Shown here one piece after another: positions 51,434-62,000 of a DNA stretch of 64,000 nucleotides. Position numbers and translations under genes: made by a program. Every line of letters starts with the position of its first letter. Within the stretch, counting starts at the first letter, position 1. Under the pieces are notes generated by a model, which saw only the letters and a program-made list of their open reading frames with translations, had not been told where the DNA came from and did not search any database. This stretch comes from Woeseiaceae bacterium. GTDB lineage: Bacteria > Pseudomonadota > Gammaproteobacteria > Steroidobacterales > Woeseiaceae. The stretch spans positions 1 through 64,000 of the forward strand of contig JANQPG010000050.1 in assembly GCA_028289545.1 (NCBI GenBank), given 5' to 3'.

Positions 51434-51485
51434 CAAAACAACGCCCCCTTTTTTAGCTTTATTCGAATTTTCAGGAGTCTCTCCA

Positions 51486-51860
51486 ATGACAGCTTTTTTT
51501 GACAGCTTCGATAAATTCACCGACCTGTCCAAGCAGGGCATGGAGCCGGTCCGTAACTTCACGACGGCTTACGTCGACGCCTTCGAGAAAATCGCTCGCA
51601 AGAACTACGCACTGGCTGGCGACATGGTCGAATTTGCCGTTTCGCAGGCCCGCCTGCCGCTCGAGATCGACGAGCCCAAAGCCCTGATGGAGCGCCAGAT
51701 TGAGGCCAGCAAGGCGTTCGCCGAACTGCTTACGGAGCGTGCCGGCGAGTACGTCGAACTCGGCAACGAACTCAAGGACAGCACGACCACAATGCTCGAC
51801 AAGGACTTCGTCGAGCCCGTCAAGAAGGCCGCCAAGGCCGCGACGAAAAAAGCGGCTTGA
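51486..51860 (+). CDS. phaP: Phasin family protein
   Basis: 124 aa from ATG 51486, with AGGAG upstream. It is an all-helical amphipathic phasin with the typical YVDAFEKIARKNYALAGDMVEFAVSQARLP core and a Lys/Ala-rich tail (KKAAKAATKKAA), as in granule-coating proteins. It coats polyhydroxyalkanoate granules and stabilises them. It is monocistronic, with its own promoter and a strong terminator. Confidence 0.9.
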   Translation: MTAFFDSFDKFTDLSKQGMEPVRNFTTAYVDAFEKIARKNYALAGDMVEFAVSQARLPLEIDEPKALMERQIEASKAFAELLTERAGEYVELGNELKDSTTTMLDKDFVEPVKKAAKAATKKAA

Positions 51861-51903
51861 ACCTCGAGCCCGCGATCGCTCGGCATTTCAATCGCCGGCA
51901 AAA

Positions 51904-51931
51904 GGCGCCCGCAATCGGGCGCCTTTTTTTT
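51904..51931 (+). terminator. Intrinsic terminator of the phasin gene
   Basis: GGCGCCCG-CAAT-CGGGCGCC forms a perfect 8-bp GC stem with a 4-base loop, followed by eight T residues. It lies 43 bases after the phasin stop and separates it from phaR. Confidence 0.93.
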
Positions 51932-52015
51932 GGCCTCGGCTCCGCGTCAGAGGCGCTTTCCACCTAAGGCGTATAGGCTGATGGGTTCAGACGGCGCTAT
52001 GATTAGCGGACGCTG

Positions 52016-52528
52016 ATGACAGACCGGGGACAGACTGCCGTGGCCGAACCACACCTCATCAAAAAATACGCCAATCGCCGCCTGTACGACACGGTGACGA
52101 GTAGCCACATTACGCTGGAAGGCATTCGCGACCTTGTGGCGTCGGGAACCGACGTCAGCATCGTCGACGACACCAACGGCGAAGACATTACGCGCAGCGT
52201 GCTTCTGCAAATCATCGCGGAGCGGGAACTCGGCGGAAAACCGATGCTCGACTCGGGCTTTCTGATGAGCATCATCCGCCTCTACGGCAACCCGATGCAG
52301 GACTTTGTCGGCGAGTTCCTGAGCAACAGTTTCGACACGTTCATGAACCAGCAGGCCAAGTACCAGCAACAAATGCGCGAGGCGCTCAAAAGCACTCCGC
52401 TCTCGACCATGCAGGATCTCGCGGAATCGAACATGAAAGCCTGGCAGGCCATGCAGGACGTCATGCTGGGCAAACCCAAAAGATCGGCAGATACACCCGA
52501 CGACAAGTCAGACAACAAATCGGAGTAG
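52016..52528 (+). CDS. phaR: Polyhydroxyalkanoate synthesis regulator PhaR
   Basis: 170 aa. The N-terminal PHB/PHA accumulation regulator DNA-binding domain (IKKYANRRLYDTVTSSHITLEGIRDLV) is followed by the PHB-binding region (FLMSIIRLYGNPMQDFVGEFLSNSFDTF) and a hydrophilic tail. PhaR represses phasin expression until it is titrated onto nascent granules. It lies four bases before phaC, so the two are co-expressed; no PhaR box is seen directly in front of it. Confidence 0.94.
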   Translation: MTDRGQTAVAEPHLIKKYANRRLYDTVTSSHITLEGIRDLVASGTDVSIVDDTNGEDITRSVLLQIIAERELGGKPMLDSGFLMSIIRLYGNPMQDFVGEFLSNSFDTFMNQQAKYQQQMREALKSTPLSTMQDLAESNMKAWQAMQDVMLGKPKRSADTPDDKSDNKSE

Positions 52529-52532
52529 TGAC

Positions 52533-54323
52533 GTGGCTGAAGACCGCAGCAACGCAAACGAATCGGCGAACTACGAGGCCCTGTCCCGCGAGTTCATGGA
52601 CATACTCGCCAAGAATCAGGAAACCCTCAAAAAGATGATGGCCGCGCCGCAGGAAACCCTTGCGTCGATGATGGATCCGTTCAACGTCATGGATTCGTTT
52701 GTCGAAGGGACGAAACAGCTCGCCGGAAACCCCGAGAAGCTCGTGAAGGCCAACCTCGAACTCTGGCAGCAGCACCTCGATCTCTGGGAACATGCCGCCA
52801 AAAAAATGCTCGGCGCCGAAACCGAACCGGTGGCCACACCCGAAAAAGGCGACCGCCGATTCAAGTCCGCCGAATGGGACAACAACCAGGTTTTCGACAT
52901 CATTCGCCAGTCGTACCTGATTACCAGCCGCTGGCTGACCAAAACGATGGCGGACATCGATAACCTGGGTGAAGAGGACGCCCGAAAGGTGCAGTTCCAC
53001 ACCCAGCAGATTGCGGATGCGCTGTCGCCGAGTAATTTCTTCCTCACCAACCCGGACGTCATCAAGGAAACCGTCGACAGCAGCGGTCAGAACCTGATTC
53101 GCGGCCTCAACAACCTGAAGCGCGATCTCGAGGCCGGTGACGGTCAGCTCAAGATTACGATGACCGATCAGGATGCTTATCAGATCGGCAAAAACATCGC
53201 CACGACGCCGGGCAAGATCGTTTTCGAGAACGACATTGTCCAGCTGATCCAGTACGAACCCACAACCGAAACTGTCTTTCGCCGGCCGCTGCTGATATTC
53301 CCGCCGTGGATCAACAAGTACTATATTCTCGACCTGCAGCCCGAAAACTCGTTTGTGCGCTGGGCGGTCGAACAGGGTTACACGGTGTTCGTCGCCTCCT
53401 GGGCCAATCCCGACAGCGCCTTGTCCGCCAAGACGATGACCGACTATCTCAATGAGGGTGTGCTCGAATCACTCGACGCGGTGGAGCGGGCGACCGGCGA
53501 GCGCGAAGTCACGACCATTGGCTACTGCATCGGCGGCACGCTCATGGGCGCGGCCCTGGCCTATATGGCGGCGACCGGAGACGATCGCATCAAGGCCACG
53601 ACCTTCTTCGCGGCACAGATGGACTTCTCCGAAGCGGGCGATCTCAAGGTCTTCATCGACGAACAGCAACTCGAGAGCCTGGACAAGCGCATGGCCGAAC
53701 AGGGCTACCTCGACGGCAACGCGATGTACTCCGCGTTCAATCTGCTGCGCGCCAACGATCTGATCTGGTCGTTCTATGTGAACAACTATCTGCTCGGGAA
53801 AGACCCGCTGCAGTTCGACCTCTTGTACTGGAACTCCGACACGACGCGCATGCCTCGCGAACTGCACATGTTCTATCTCCGCGAGATGTACCTGAAGAAC
53901 AACCTCGCCAAACCCGGCGGCATCGAGATGGACGGCGTGCCGATCGATCTCGGCAAAGTGCAGACGCCCATTTACCTCCAGGCCGCACGCGAGGATCACA
54001 TCGCTCCGTACCCGTCGGTGTTCAAGGCCGTCAACCTGTTTTCGGGGCCTGTGCGCTTCATGCTCGCGGGCTCAGGGCACATTGCGGGCGTCATCAACCC
54101 GCCGGCGGCCAACAAGTACAACTACTGGATGAACGAGGAGCAGCCCAAGGACCTCGACGCCTGGGTCAAGGGCGCAAGCTCGTTCCCCGGTTCCTGGTGG
54201 AACGATTGGCACAGCTGGCTCCGCGAATACTCCGGCGAACAAGTGCCGGCTCGTATACCCGGCAGCGGCGAACTCGACGTTATCGAAGACGCACCGGGCA
54301 AATACGTACTGACGAGGAGCTGA
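52533..54323 (+). CDS. phaC: Class I poly(3-hydroxyalkanoate) synthase
   Basis: 596 aa. It polymerises 3-hydroxyacyl-CoA into PHA. An N-terminal helical domain (about 1-210) precedes the alpha/beta-hydrolase domain with catalytic Cys332 in the lipase-like box GYCIGG, Asp in the YWNSDTTRMP region and His in GSGHIAGVINPP. Length fits class I. The GTG start follows phaR by four bases. It is encoded with PhaR, phasin and a thiolase; no phaB reductase is in the window. Confidence 0.95.
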   Translation: MAEDRSNANESANYEALSREFMDILAKNQETLKKMMAAPQETLASMMDPFNVMDSFVEGTKQLAGNPEKLVKANLELWQQHLDLWEHAAKKMLGAETEPVATPEKGDRRFKSAEWDNNQVFDIIRQSYLITSRWLTKTMADIDNLGEEDARKVQFHTQQIADALSPSNFFLTNPDVIKETVDSSGQNLIRGLNNLKRDLEAGDGQLKITMTDQDAYQIGKNIATTPGKIVFENDIVQLIQYEPTTETVFRRPLLIFPPWINKYYILDLQPENSFVRWAVEQGYTVFVASWANPDSALSAKTMTDYLNEGVLESLDAVERATGEREVTTIGYCIGGTLMGAALAYMAATGDDRIKATTFFAAQMDFSEAGDLKVFIDEQQLESLDKRMAEQGYLDGNAMYSAFNLLRANDLIWSFYVNNYLLGKDPLQFDLLYWNSDTTRMPRELHMFYLREMYLKNNLAKPGGIEMDGVPIDLGKVQTPIYLQAAREDHIAPYPSVFKAVNLFSGPVRFMLAGSGHIAGVINPPAANKYNYWMNEEQPKDLDAWVKGASSFPGSWWNDWHSWLREYSGEQVPARIPGSGELDVIEDAPGKYVLTRS

Positions 54324-54360
54324 TAGCGCCCCGGCGCCCACACCGAAGGGAGACTTGCGC

Positions 54361-55527
54361 GTGCAAAGAGTATTTATTGTCGGCATAGGCCAAACGCCCG
54401 TCAGCAAAGGAAGAGACCAGCGCGGCCGTTACATGGCCCGCGATGCGATTCAGTCGGCGATGGCCAGCGCTGCAATCGATCCGGCCGACATATCCGCGCT
54501 GTTTGTCGGCAATATGATGGCGGGCATCCTCGGGCAGCAGCAGCAGCTTGGGCCGTTGTACGCAGACGCCGCGGGCCTGCGCGGTATCGAGTCGATGACC
54601 CTGGAAGCCGCCTGTGGCTCGGGCGCCGCCGCGGCAAGAGTGGGTTTTGCAGCCGTTGCCGGCGGCCTGCACGATCTTGTCGTCGTCTGCGGCATGGAGC
54701 GGATGACGCAGGCGCCACGCGAGGACATTACCCTCGCGCTCGCCACCGCCGCTGACTGGGAGCTGGAGGGTGTGCGCGGCGAATCGTTCATTTCGCTGAA
54801 CGCGCGATTGATGGCGCTGTACATGGAGCACTACGGCGTCGAGGCAGCGCAGTTTGCTCCGTTTGCCGTAGCGGCACACACGAACGCGATGAACAACCCC
54901 AACGCGCTGCTGAAAAAACCGCTCGACCTCGACACTTACCTCAATTCGAAGATGCTCGTACCACCCGTCAAACTCATGGACGCACCACCCACCTGTGACG
55001 GCGCCGCCGCGCTGGTACTCGCCAACGAAGACGTGTGCAATAGCCTGAGGCAGCAAGGCATTCAGCCCGTGGAGATCATCGCCTCCGCCGTCGGCACCGA
55101 CTCGCTGGCCATCGATCGACGCGGCGACAAGCTCAAGCTGGCCGGCGCGGAGTTGTCGAGCCGGCGCGCCTACGAGCAATGCGGCCTGGGCCCGGACGAC
55201 ATGGACCTGTTCGAGCTGCACGACGCTTACACGATCATTACGACGCTTAGCCTCGAAGCTGCGGGTTTCGCCAAGCCCGGCGAAGGCACGCGGCTCGGCG
55301 AGGAAGGGGCGACAAACATCGACGGCCGCTTACCCATCGCCACGATGGGCGGACTCAAGGCGCGCGGCCATCCGGTCGGCGCAACCGGCGTGTATCAGCT
55401 CGTGGAGACGACGCTGCAGCTCACGGGGCAGGCCGGCGAGAACCAGGTACGGGGCGCCGAAACGGCCATGGTGCAAAACATCGGCGGCACGGGCGCCACG
55501 GTTGTAACGCACGTACTGCGGGCTTGA
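54361..55527 (+). CDS. Thiolase-family acyl-CoA acetyltransferase
   Basis: 388 aa from GTG 54361, with AAGGGAGA at proper spacing; a TTG six bases earlier is too close to it. The active-site Cys is in LEAACGSGAA, with the His in FELHDAYTI and the C-terminal GGLKARGHPVGATG, placing it in the SCP2/thiolase-like group rather than classical PhaA. It may supply or degrade acyl-CoA for the PHA pathway. The specific substrate cannot be read from sequence. Confidence 0.82.
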   Translation: MQRVFIVGIGQTPVSKGRDQRGRYMARDAIQSAMASAAIDPADISALFVGNMMAGILGQQQQLGPLYADAAGLRGIESMTLEAACGSGAAAARVGFAAVAGGLHDLVVVCGMERMTQAPREDITLALATAADWELEGVRGESFISLNARLMALYMEHYGVEAAQFAPFAVAAHTNAMNNPNALLKKPLDLDTYLNSKMLVPPVKLMDAPPTCDGAAALVLANEDVCNSLRQQGIQPVEIIASAVGTDSLAIDRRGDKLKLAGAELSSRRAYEQCGLGPDDMDLFELHDAYTIITTLSLEAAGFAKPGEGTRLGEEGATNIDGRLPIATMGGLKARGHPVGATGVYQLVETTLQLTGQAGENQVRGAETAMVQNIGGTGATVVTHVLRA

Positions 55528-55531
55528 GTTC

Positions 55532-55564
55532 GAAAAACGCCGGCGGTTTTTCAACCGCCGGCGT
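55532..55564 (-). terminator. Intrinsic terminator, mainly for the TonB receptor gene
   Basis: A perfect 12-bp stem ACGCCGGCGGTT / AACCGCCGGCGT (55537-55548 and 55553-55564) with a TTTC loop. The A-tract on the left gives a T-tract on the minus strand, so it best terminates the leftward receptor transcript. It may also slow the rightward thiolase transcript. Confidence 0.8.
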
Positions 55565-55584
55565 CTCAACGATCATCCAAGCGT

Positions 55585-55682
55585 TCAGAAGTTCATCTGC
55601 ACGCCGACTGACCGGTAGCTCCGTTCAACCCAATCAGAAGTTCATCTGCACGCCGACTGACCAGTAGGCGCCGTTGAAGCCG
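55585..55682 (-). repeat. Second copy of the TonB-receptor 3' end
   Basis: The bases around the receptor stop (from 55634) recur from 55585, offset 49 bases. 33 of the first 34 bases are identical; the next 14 or so align with one single-base gap. Read on the minus strand, the second copy again encodes YRSVGVQMNF-stop (native YWSVGVQMNF). Confidence 0.85.
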
Positions 55683-58210
55683 AACGGCGCCGAACGCCGC
55701 GAGTAGCGGAACACGGTTGGGCTGGCCAGGTCCTCCGCGCCCGGGGCCGACTCGAACTGACCGCCGCGCGAACCGGAGTTCGTTACCTCATCCGGCGTTA
55801 CGTCGAAAACGTTGACTCCGGAGACGAACGCACTGATGCCGTTGCCGAAATCGTAGCTCACGCGCAGGTCCACGAGCGTTTCAGCACCGTAGGTTTGCGA
55901 GCCGGAATCCACGGTCGTGTACTCGCCGTAGTTCTGCAGCCCCACGTTGACGGACCAGCTGTCGCGAATCCAGTTGCCGGTCAGGCTGATCCGGCTTTCG
56001 GGCTGCCAGGTCTCGATGACAGAAGGCTGGAAGCCGCCGAAGATGACGTCGGGCGCAATGGCGCCGAGCGTCGGTGAGTTCGAGAAGATCCGCGAGATCT
56101 CGGTGTCCGTGAAGTTCGCCGCAAACGTCAACGAGAGATCGCCGCCGAATACGCCGATTCCATCGTACGTGGAGACGATATCCACGCCGTCGGTCTCGGT
56201 ATCGATGGCGTTCAGGAAGAACTGACCGCCACCGGAACCGGTGGCATCGAGCGCCGCATCGAGTGCCGGCGACAGGCCCCGGCCCAGGTTGTTGCTGATG
56301 ACGATACGGTCGTCGATATCGATCGAGTAGTAATCGATGGCAATGTCCCAGCTGTCGGTGATGTCCCACACGACGCCGACGCTGAAGTTGGTCGACTCCT
56401 CTTCCTTGAGTTCGGGAATCCCGATCGCCTGTGCGACGGCGCTGTCGTTGCGGAACGTACCCGTCTCAATCTGCTCACCGCCGATGAACTGCGTGCTGAT
56501 GTTGTTGAAGAACAGCTGCTGCATCGATGGCGCCCGGAAACCCGTGCTGACGGCGCCCCGCAGCCTTACCGTGTCGGTAACGGCCAGATTGGCGGCCAGC
56601 TTGAAGTTGGTGGTATCGCCGAAACCGTCATAGTCGTCATAGCGGATGGCGCCATTGACCAGCAGACTGTCGGTGGCCTGCCACTCCACGTCGCCGTAGA
56701 ACGAAATGACGTCGCGGGTTTCGTCGACCGCGCTCTCCGGCGCAATACCGCCAAAGCCCTGGGTGCCACCCGGGCCATCCTGCGCGTACAGCGAGACGCC
56801 GTCCTCGGTATCGAAATCCCGGTAGGAATACTCGTCTCCGGGAATGATCCGGTACTCGTCGGTGCGCAGCTCAGAACCGATGGCCACGAACACATCGCCG
56901 AACGCCTTGCTGTAATCCACGTTGATCGTCTGCAGATTCAGTTCGATGCCGTAGGCAAACGCTTCGCGCGGTATGCTCGAGCGAATGTCCGCGTCGGACA
57001 GCGCACGACCGAAGTTCAGCTCATTGACAAACGAGTAGTTGACCGTGTTGCTCGTCGTGTAGTCGATACGATTGCGCCCGTCGGTAAACGAGATATCCAG
57101 GAACGCGCCGTCGTCGAACTCGGTCCTGTAGCCGACGTTGACGGACTGATCGACAATGTCCGAGTTGATGTTCGGCAGAAAGCCGTCGACGATGACGTTC
57201 TCGCCGTCGTCGAGCGCCGCGCTGCCGCTCGAGGGGTTGCGATAGAACGCGCCGGAGTTGTTTTCGCGACGCGAATAGGTCACAAAACCGTAGAGTTCAC
57301 CTTCGCCAACGCCGTAGCCGGCGTTGATTACGGCCGCTACCTGCTCGGAGTCGGCGTCGCCGATCCTGAACGGGTCGCGACCCGGACCGCTGACTTCCCG
57401 GGTCTCGTTGCCGGGTGCAGGCTCGAGGAAGCCGTTGCCGTCGGTGTCGACGCAGCCGCCGTAGAGGCACACGCCCTGTGGGTTGGCGCGGTTGGTCCTC
57501 TCGCGGTCGCGATAATTCAGCGACACGTTCATGTAGCCGTCGTCACCGAGCGACAAACCCTTGTTGAAATCGACGTTGTAGACGGTGCCGTCACCCTCCG
57601 TCGTCTGCCCCGCGGAGACCAGTGCTGAACCGCCCTCGGCATCGTCCCTCAAGTTAATGTTGATGACGCCGGCAATCGCGTCGGAGCCGTACTGCGCCGC
57701 CGCGCCGTCGCGCAGCACTTCGATGCTCTTGATCGCCGCCGCCGGAATCGCGTTCATGTCGGTGCCGGCCGTGCCGCGGCCGACTGAGTTGTTGATGTGA
57801 ATCAGCGCAGCCTGATGGCGCCGCTTGCCGTTGACGAGCACAAGCGTCTGGTCGGGTCCGAGCCCCCGCAGCGTCGCCGGGCGCAGTGCATCGGTGCCGT
57901 CCGAGATGGACGAACTCGAAAAGTTGAACGACGGCGCCAGGGTCTGCAGCATGCGGCCCACCTCGGTCTGACCGGTGGCCGCCATGGCCTCGGCAGGCAA
58001 GGTATCGACAGGCACGGCAAGATCGGCCGATACCCGTCCGGGTGCGCGGGTACCGAGAGTTACGATCTCCTCGATCGGCTCGTCATCGCCCTGCGCATGC
58101 GCAACGTCGACGTCCGCCAACACCACACAGCATGACGCAACGACCGCCGCGGAAATAAACGATCGCCGGCCGGCCTTCGGCAGTCGGACTTTGTGAACAG
58201 GATGTTTCAT
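55634..58210 (-). CDS. TonB-dependent outer-membrane receptor
   Basis: 858 aa from ATG 58210, with GGGGAG six bases upstream. A signal peptide (ending VDVAHAQ), a TonB box-like EEIVTLG, a plug domain (RPATLRGLGPDQTLVLVNGKRRHQ, EVLRDGAAAQYGSDAIAGVIN) and a 22-strand-type barrel ending in YWSVGVQMNF are visible. It takes up a large substrate using energy from TonB-ExbB-ExbD; the substrate is unknown. The operon at 44-49 kb could energise it. It has its own upstream region with an inverted repeat. Confidence 0.93.
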   Translation of the reverse strand: MKHPVHKVRLPKAGRRSFISAAVVASCCVVLADVDVAHAQGDDEPIEEIVTLGTRAPGRVSADLAVPVDTLPAEAMAATGQTEVGRMLQTLAPSFNFSSSSISDGTDALRPATLRGLGPDQTLVLVNGKRRHQAALIHINNSVGRGTAGTDMNAIPAAAIKSIEVLRDGAAAQYGSDAIAGVININLRDDAEGGSALVSAGQTTEGDGTVYNVDFNKGLSLGDDGYMNVSLNYRDRERTNRANPQGVCLYGGCVDTDGNGFLEPAPGNETREVSGPGRDPFRIGDADSEQVAAVINAGYGVGEGELYGFVTYSRRENNSGAFYRNPSSGSAALDDGENVIVDGFLPNINSDIVDQSVNVGYRTEFDDGAFLDISFTDGRNRIDYTTSNTVNYSFVNELNFGRALSDADIRSSIPREAFAYGIELNLQTINVDYSKAFGDVFVAIGSELRTDEYRIIPGDEYSYRDFDTEDGVSLYAQDGPGGTQGFGGIAPESAVDETRDVISFYGDVEWQATDSLLVNGAIRYDDYDGFGDTTNFKLAANLAVTDTVRLRGAVSTGFRAPSMQQLFFNNISTQFIGGEQIETGTFRNDSAVAQAIGIPELKEEESTNFSVGVVWDITDSWDIAIDYYSIDIDDRIVISNNLGRGLSPALDAALDATGSGGGQFFLNAIDTETDGVDIVSTYDGIGVFGGDLSLTFAANFTDTEISRIFSNSPTLGAIAPDVIFGGFQPSVIETWQPESRISLTGNWIRDSWSVNVGLQNYGEYTTVDSGSQTYGAETLVDLRVSYDFGNGISAFVSGVNVFDVTPDEVTNSGSRGGQFESAPGAEDLASPTVFRYSRRSAPFGFNGAYWSVGVQMNF

Positions 58211-58418
58211 GAGTGTCTCCCCTTTCATTGCTCATGGCTCGTCGTAGCCCAAACGTGTGTCTTTATCGATGAGACACGGCCTTAACCGGCCCCAACTGTC
58301 TCATCCAAACAACGAACCGTCAGGAGCAGTCTAGAGGAATTATGTCGAGATTGCCCATTTATCGGGCTTTTTAGCGCCCAAAACGCGACAGTCAGTACGC
58401 TTATTACATGAGAAAAAA

Positions 58419-58438
58419 TGTTGCGTCTGTACAACATT
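58419..58438. promoter_or_regulatory. Inverted repeat upstream of the TonB receptor
   Basis: ATGTTG-N8-CAACAT, a perfect 20-bp dyad, lies in the 294-base gap between the receptor start (58210) and the DUF1905 gene. No gene is visible in the gap. Size and symmetry suit a repressor dimer. No regulator gene is adjacent, and no clear promoter pairing could be assigned. Confidence 0.45.
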
Positions 58439-58504
58439 AGCCTGATGGGGTTGCGCGGTAGCGGCTGCAGGGCTGCCGATTCATAGCGAGCCGGGCCGCT
58501 CGTC

Positions 58505-59008
58505 TTACCGGATGAGTTTGCCGCGCAGGTCCCGCTTGCCGTCGAGAATGTCGAACACCTCGGCTACACGTTTCGTCTGCGTGGCCTCGGTCTTTGCGCT
58601 CGCCACGCGGTAGGCCAATGCGCGGCGTTTCCCCGGTGTTTGTGTATCCCAGAGGTCCCGCATACGGGCGTCCCCGTCGAGTGCATCCTCAAGCGCCGCC
58701 GGAACGTCCACGGCATCCTGATCGGCGATCCTGAATCGAACGCTAACGGAGTCGCCAACGCGGGCACCGATCGCTTTGAGCACACGCTTCGAGAGCAAGA
58801 CATACCAGACGCCTTTTGCCGGGGTTATCGATGCCTCGATGGGGTGGTCGTTCACCTCGCCCGTAATCCTCAGGCGCGGATACTCGGCCATCGGCAGCTC
58901 GGCCAGGATATCCTGCGGAACGTAGACGACCGTGTACCGGTAGCGATTGCTGCCGACGTCGTGTTCGGCAATCGGCGCCTCGAACCCGTAGTCGAAAAAC
59001 AGCGACAT
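58505..59008 (-). CDS. DUF1905/YdeI-like protein
   Basis: 167 aa from ATG 59008. The N-terminal DUF1905 barrel (YTVVYVPQDILAELPM...RVGDSVSVRFRI) is followed by a C-terminal bacteriocin-protection-like helical domain (DALDGDARMRDLWDTQTPGKRRALAYRVASAKTEATQTKRV). The frame is open further upstream into the carboxylase gene, but those residues are not protein-like. The function is unknown; such proteins are common single-copy accessory genes. Confidence 0.8.
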   Translation of the reverse strand: MSLFFDYGFEAPIAEHDVGSNRYRYTVVYVPQDILAELPMAEYPRLRITGEVNDHPIEASITPAKGVWYVLLSKRVLKAIGARVGDSVSVRFRIADQDAVDVPAALEDALDGDARMRDLWDTQTPGKRRALAYRVASAKTEATQTKRVAEVFDILDGKRDLRGKLIR

Positions 59009-59063
59009 CCGACGGGCTCTCAGTCGAAAACCGCATTCCCAGCGGCGCGCAAATCCACTTCGC

Positions 59064-62000
59064 TCACTTGACGGGTTTGACGACAAACAGCAGGTCGCCG
59101 GCATTCACCTGCGCACCGTTGACCTGATTGACGCGCACGACTCGGTAACGCTTGGCGGCCGGATACAGTTCCACGTCGCCGTTGAAGCTCGCCAGCGAGA
59201 CCGAGGTAAACATCTTCATCGCCTCGATCTGGCACAAGGTCTGATCCACCGTCACCTTGTCACCCGGGTTCGCGTAAGGAGGATCCGACGGAGAAGCCGT
59301 GGAATAGAAGATGCCGGTCTGCGGCGAGAGCACTTTAAGCTCGGACGAACCTTCGATCGCGATCGACACCTGCTCCCCGCCGGCGCCGGTCGCTTCCATC
59401 TCCTCGAGCATCGCGTCGGCGTCGGTGCGACGCAGGAATTCGGGCAAATAGCCGGTATCGAAATCGCCCTTGACGAATACGGGATCTTCGAGCACCCGCG
59501 TCAGCAACGGAATGTTCGTGCAAATCCCGCGAATCTCAATCGATTCGAGATACGCCTTGAGCTTCCGCACACCGTCTTCGCGATTGTCGCCGTAGGCAAT
59601 CACCTGTGCGACGAGGCTGTCGTAGAACGGTGAAACCGTCTTGCCTTCGGCAATGGTTGCAATGATCTCGACGTTGTCATTGGCTGGAAACACGCAGCGA
59701 CTCAGTTTCCCGGGCGTCGGCACAAAGTCGATTTCGCCGTCCGCATCCCGCGCGCCTTTTTCGGCCGTAATGCGCGCCTCGATCGCGTAGCCGCGGCGGT
59801 TTATCTCCAGCCCCGCAATGCTCTCGCCTTCCGCAATCCGGAACTGCTCGTCGACGATCGAGATTCCCGTGGTCCACTCCGTGACGGGATGCTCCACCTG
59901 CAGCCGCGTGTTCATTTCCATGAAGTACAGCGCGTTGTTCGGCAGGTCGTAGATGAACTCGACCGTGCCCGCGCCCAGGTAGTCAATGGCGTCGGCCAGC
60001 TGGCGCGCGTGCGCGTAAGCCGCCTCTTCGAGGTCGGCGGGCAGCATCGTCGATTCCGATTCCTCGAGCACCTTCTGATTGTTGCGCTGCACGCTGCAGT
60101 CACGCAGGCCGAGAATCATTGTATTGCCGTGCGAGTCGCGCAGGATCTGCACCTCGATGTGGCGTAGCGACTCGACAAATTTCTCGAGATAGAGGTCGCC
60201 ATTGCCGAATGCGCTCTTGGCTTCGGCGTACACGGTCATGAACGACTCACGAATTTCGTCGGGTGTCCGAACGACTTTGATGCCTTTGCCGCCGCCGCCA
60301 TGTACCGCTTTGAGGAGTACGGGGTAACCGGTCTCTTCGGCGACCTGGGCGGTGGCCGCCGCGCTCGTCAGGATGCCGTGGCTGCCGGGCACAACCGGAA
60401 CGCTGTGCGACAGCGCGGTGTTGATGGCGTTGGACTTGTTGCCCATGACGGCCATGTTGCGCGCCCACGGGCCGACAAAATTGATGTCGCGATCCCGGCA
60501 GGCGCGAGCAAACTCTTCGTTCTCGGACAGGAAACCGATACCCGGGTGCAGCGCCGTCGCGCCGACGCGCGCGGCAATGCTGAAAACGCTCATGGCGTTC
60601 AGATAACTCTCGTCGGGCGTCTGGCCGCCGAGACTAATGACCTCGTCCCCCTCGCCCAGCAGATCGGCCGCCACCGAATCCATGTCGGGGTCGGACTGAA
60701 CGAGCACGACCGAGGTGCCGCGGCGCTTGGCGATTCGCGTCAACTTGACGGCCGTACAGCCCCTTGCGTGGATCAATACACGGTCGATTGGCCCCATGAG
60801 GTGCCGGCCGTCCGGCTCGTCGTCGTCGTCACCTGTAACGGCTTCGGGCAGCCACGAACCGCGGAACACTCGCTCGATGACCTTTTCTACGGTTTCGGTG
60901 GGCACCGGTATCCCAGGGTCGACCGCGCGGAGTTCCTGATCGAGCGTTTCCGCGAACGGGTGCTTGACGAGACCGCGCATCGAGCCGGGGTTCGTCGACA
61001 GGTAGTTCGAAACGATACTTTGCGAGGGCAGGAAAGACGGTACGACGACTCGCCCCGCAAACGGCATGTTCGTGCCGCTGAAATAGTACGTTTGCGCCAT
61101 CGGATGCGTGACGAAACTGGCCTGCGACCCGCCGGTGCAGTCCCCGAAACCAAAAACCACGACAGGCAAATCGTTGTCGCGAACGAAGCGCGTAATCCGA
61201 TCGTTCGACACGGCCATCGCGAACAACGCGCTTGGCCCCTCTTTCGTCTGCATGCCCCCGGAAGACACAAAAGCAATCACGGGCAGACGCTGCTCCACAC
61301 ATTCGGACAAGAGGCGGGACAGCTTTTCGCTGCTCGCCATGTCAAATGCGCCGGCCTGAAAACCCACGTTGGAGATCAGCACACCCACACGCGTTCCCGG
61401 GCCAAACGCAAGATTTGCAATGCCGGTCACGACGCCACACGGGGTCTGGCCCTTTTCCAGCGCGCGCTCGACGGACAGGCGAAACCCCGGGAAACCCACG
61501 GGGTCGGCGGTCATCAGGTTGCCGTCGAGCTCTTCGAAATCACGAAAGAAACGATCCCGTATCGCTTCGACGCCGGTCAGCTTGCGCGCCTTGTGGGTGT
61601 CGATGACCCGCTGCACGAGCACGTCGTTGTAGGCAATATCCAGCTGGTTCCAGAAGTCCTTGCGCTTGCCGATGCGCGTGGGTTTGATCGCGCCCTCATA
61701 GTTGCCGCGGCCTTCCTGCGCTTTGAGAAAATCCGGAATGAGCGATTCGAACATGAACGTAATGAGGACGAGCAACGCGTCCGACAGGCGCGTGAACGCC
61801 ACACGCTTCCATTCCTCGACGTCCTTCAGGAAAGCGCCGCGCCCGTTGAAGCGGACAAAATAGCGAATCCAGTCAGAAAACGCGTCGGCATTGGCGGCGA
61901 GGAAACGCCCCGTTTCGCCGGTCTCCGCGTCACCCTTGACCTGCTGCGCCGCGCCGGCCAGAGACCGGTCGAGGAGCGAGTGCAGGAGTTCCTGGGAGAT

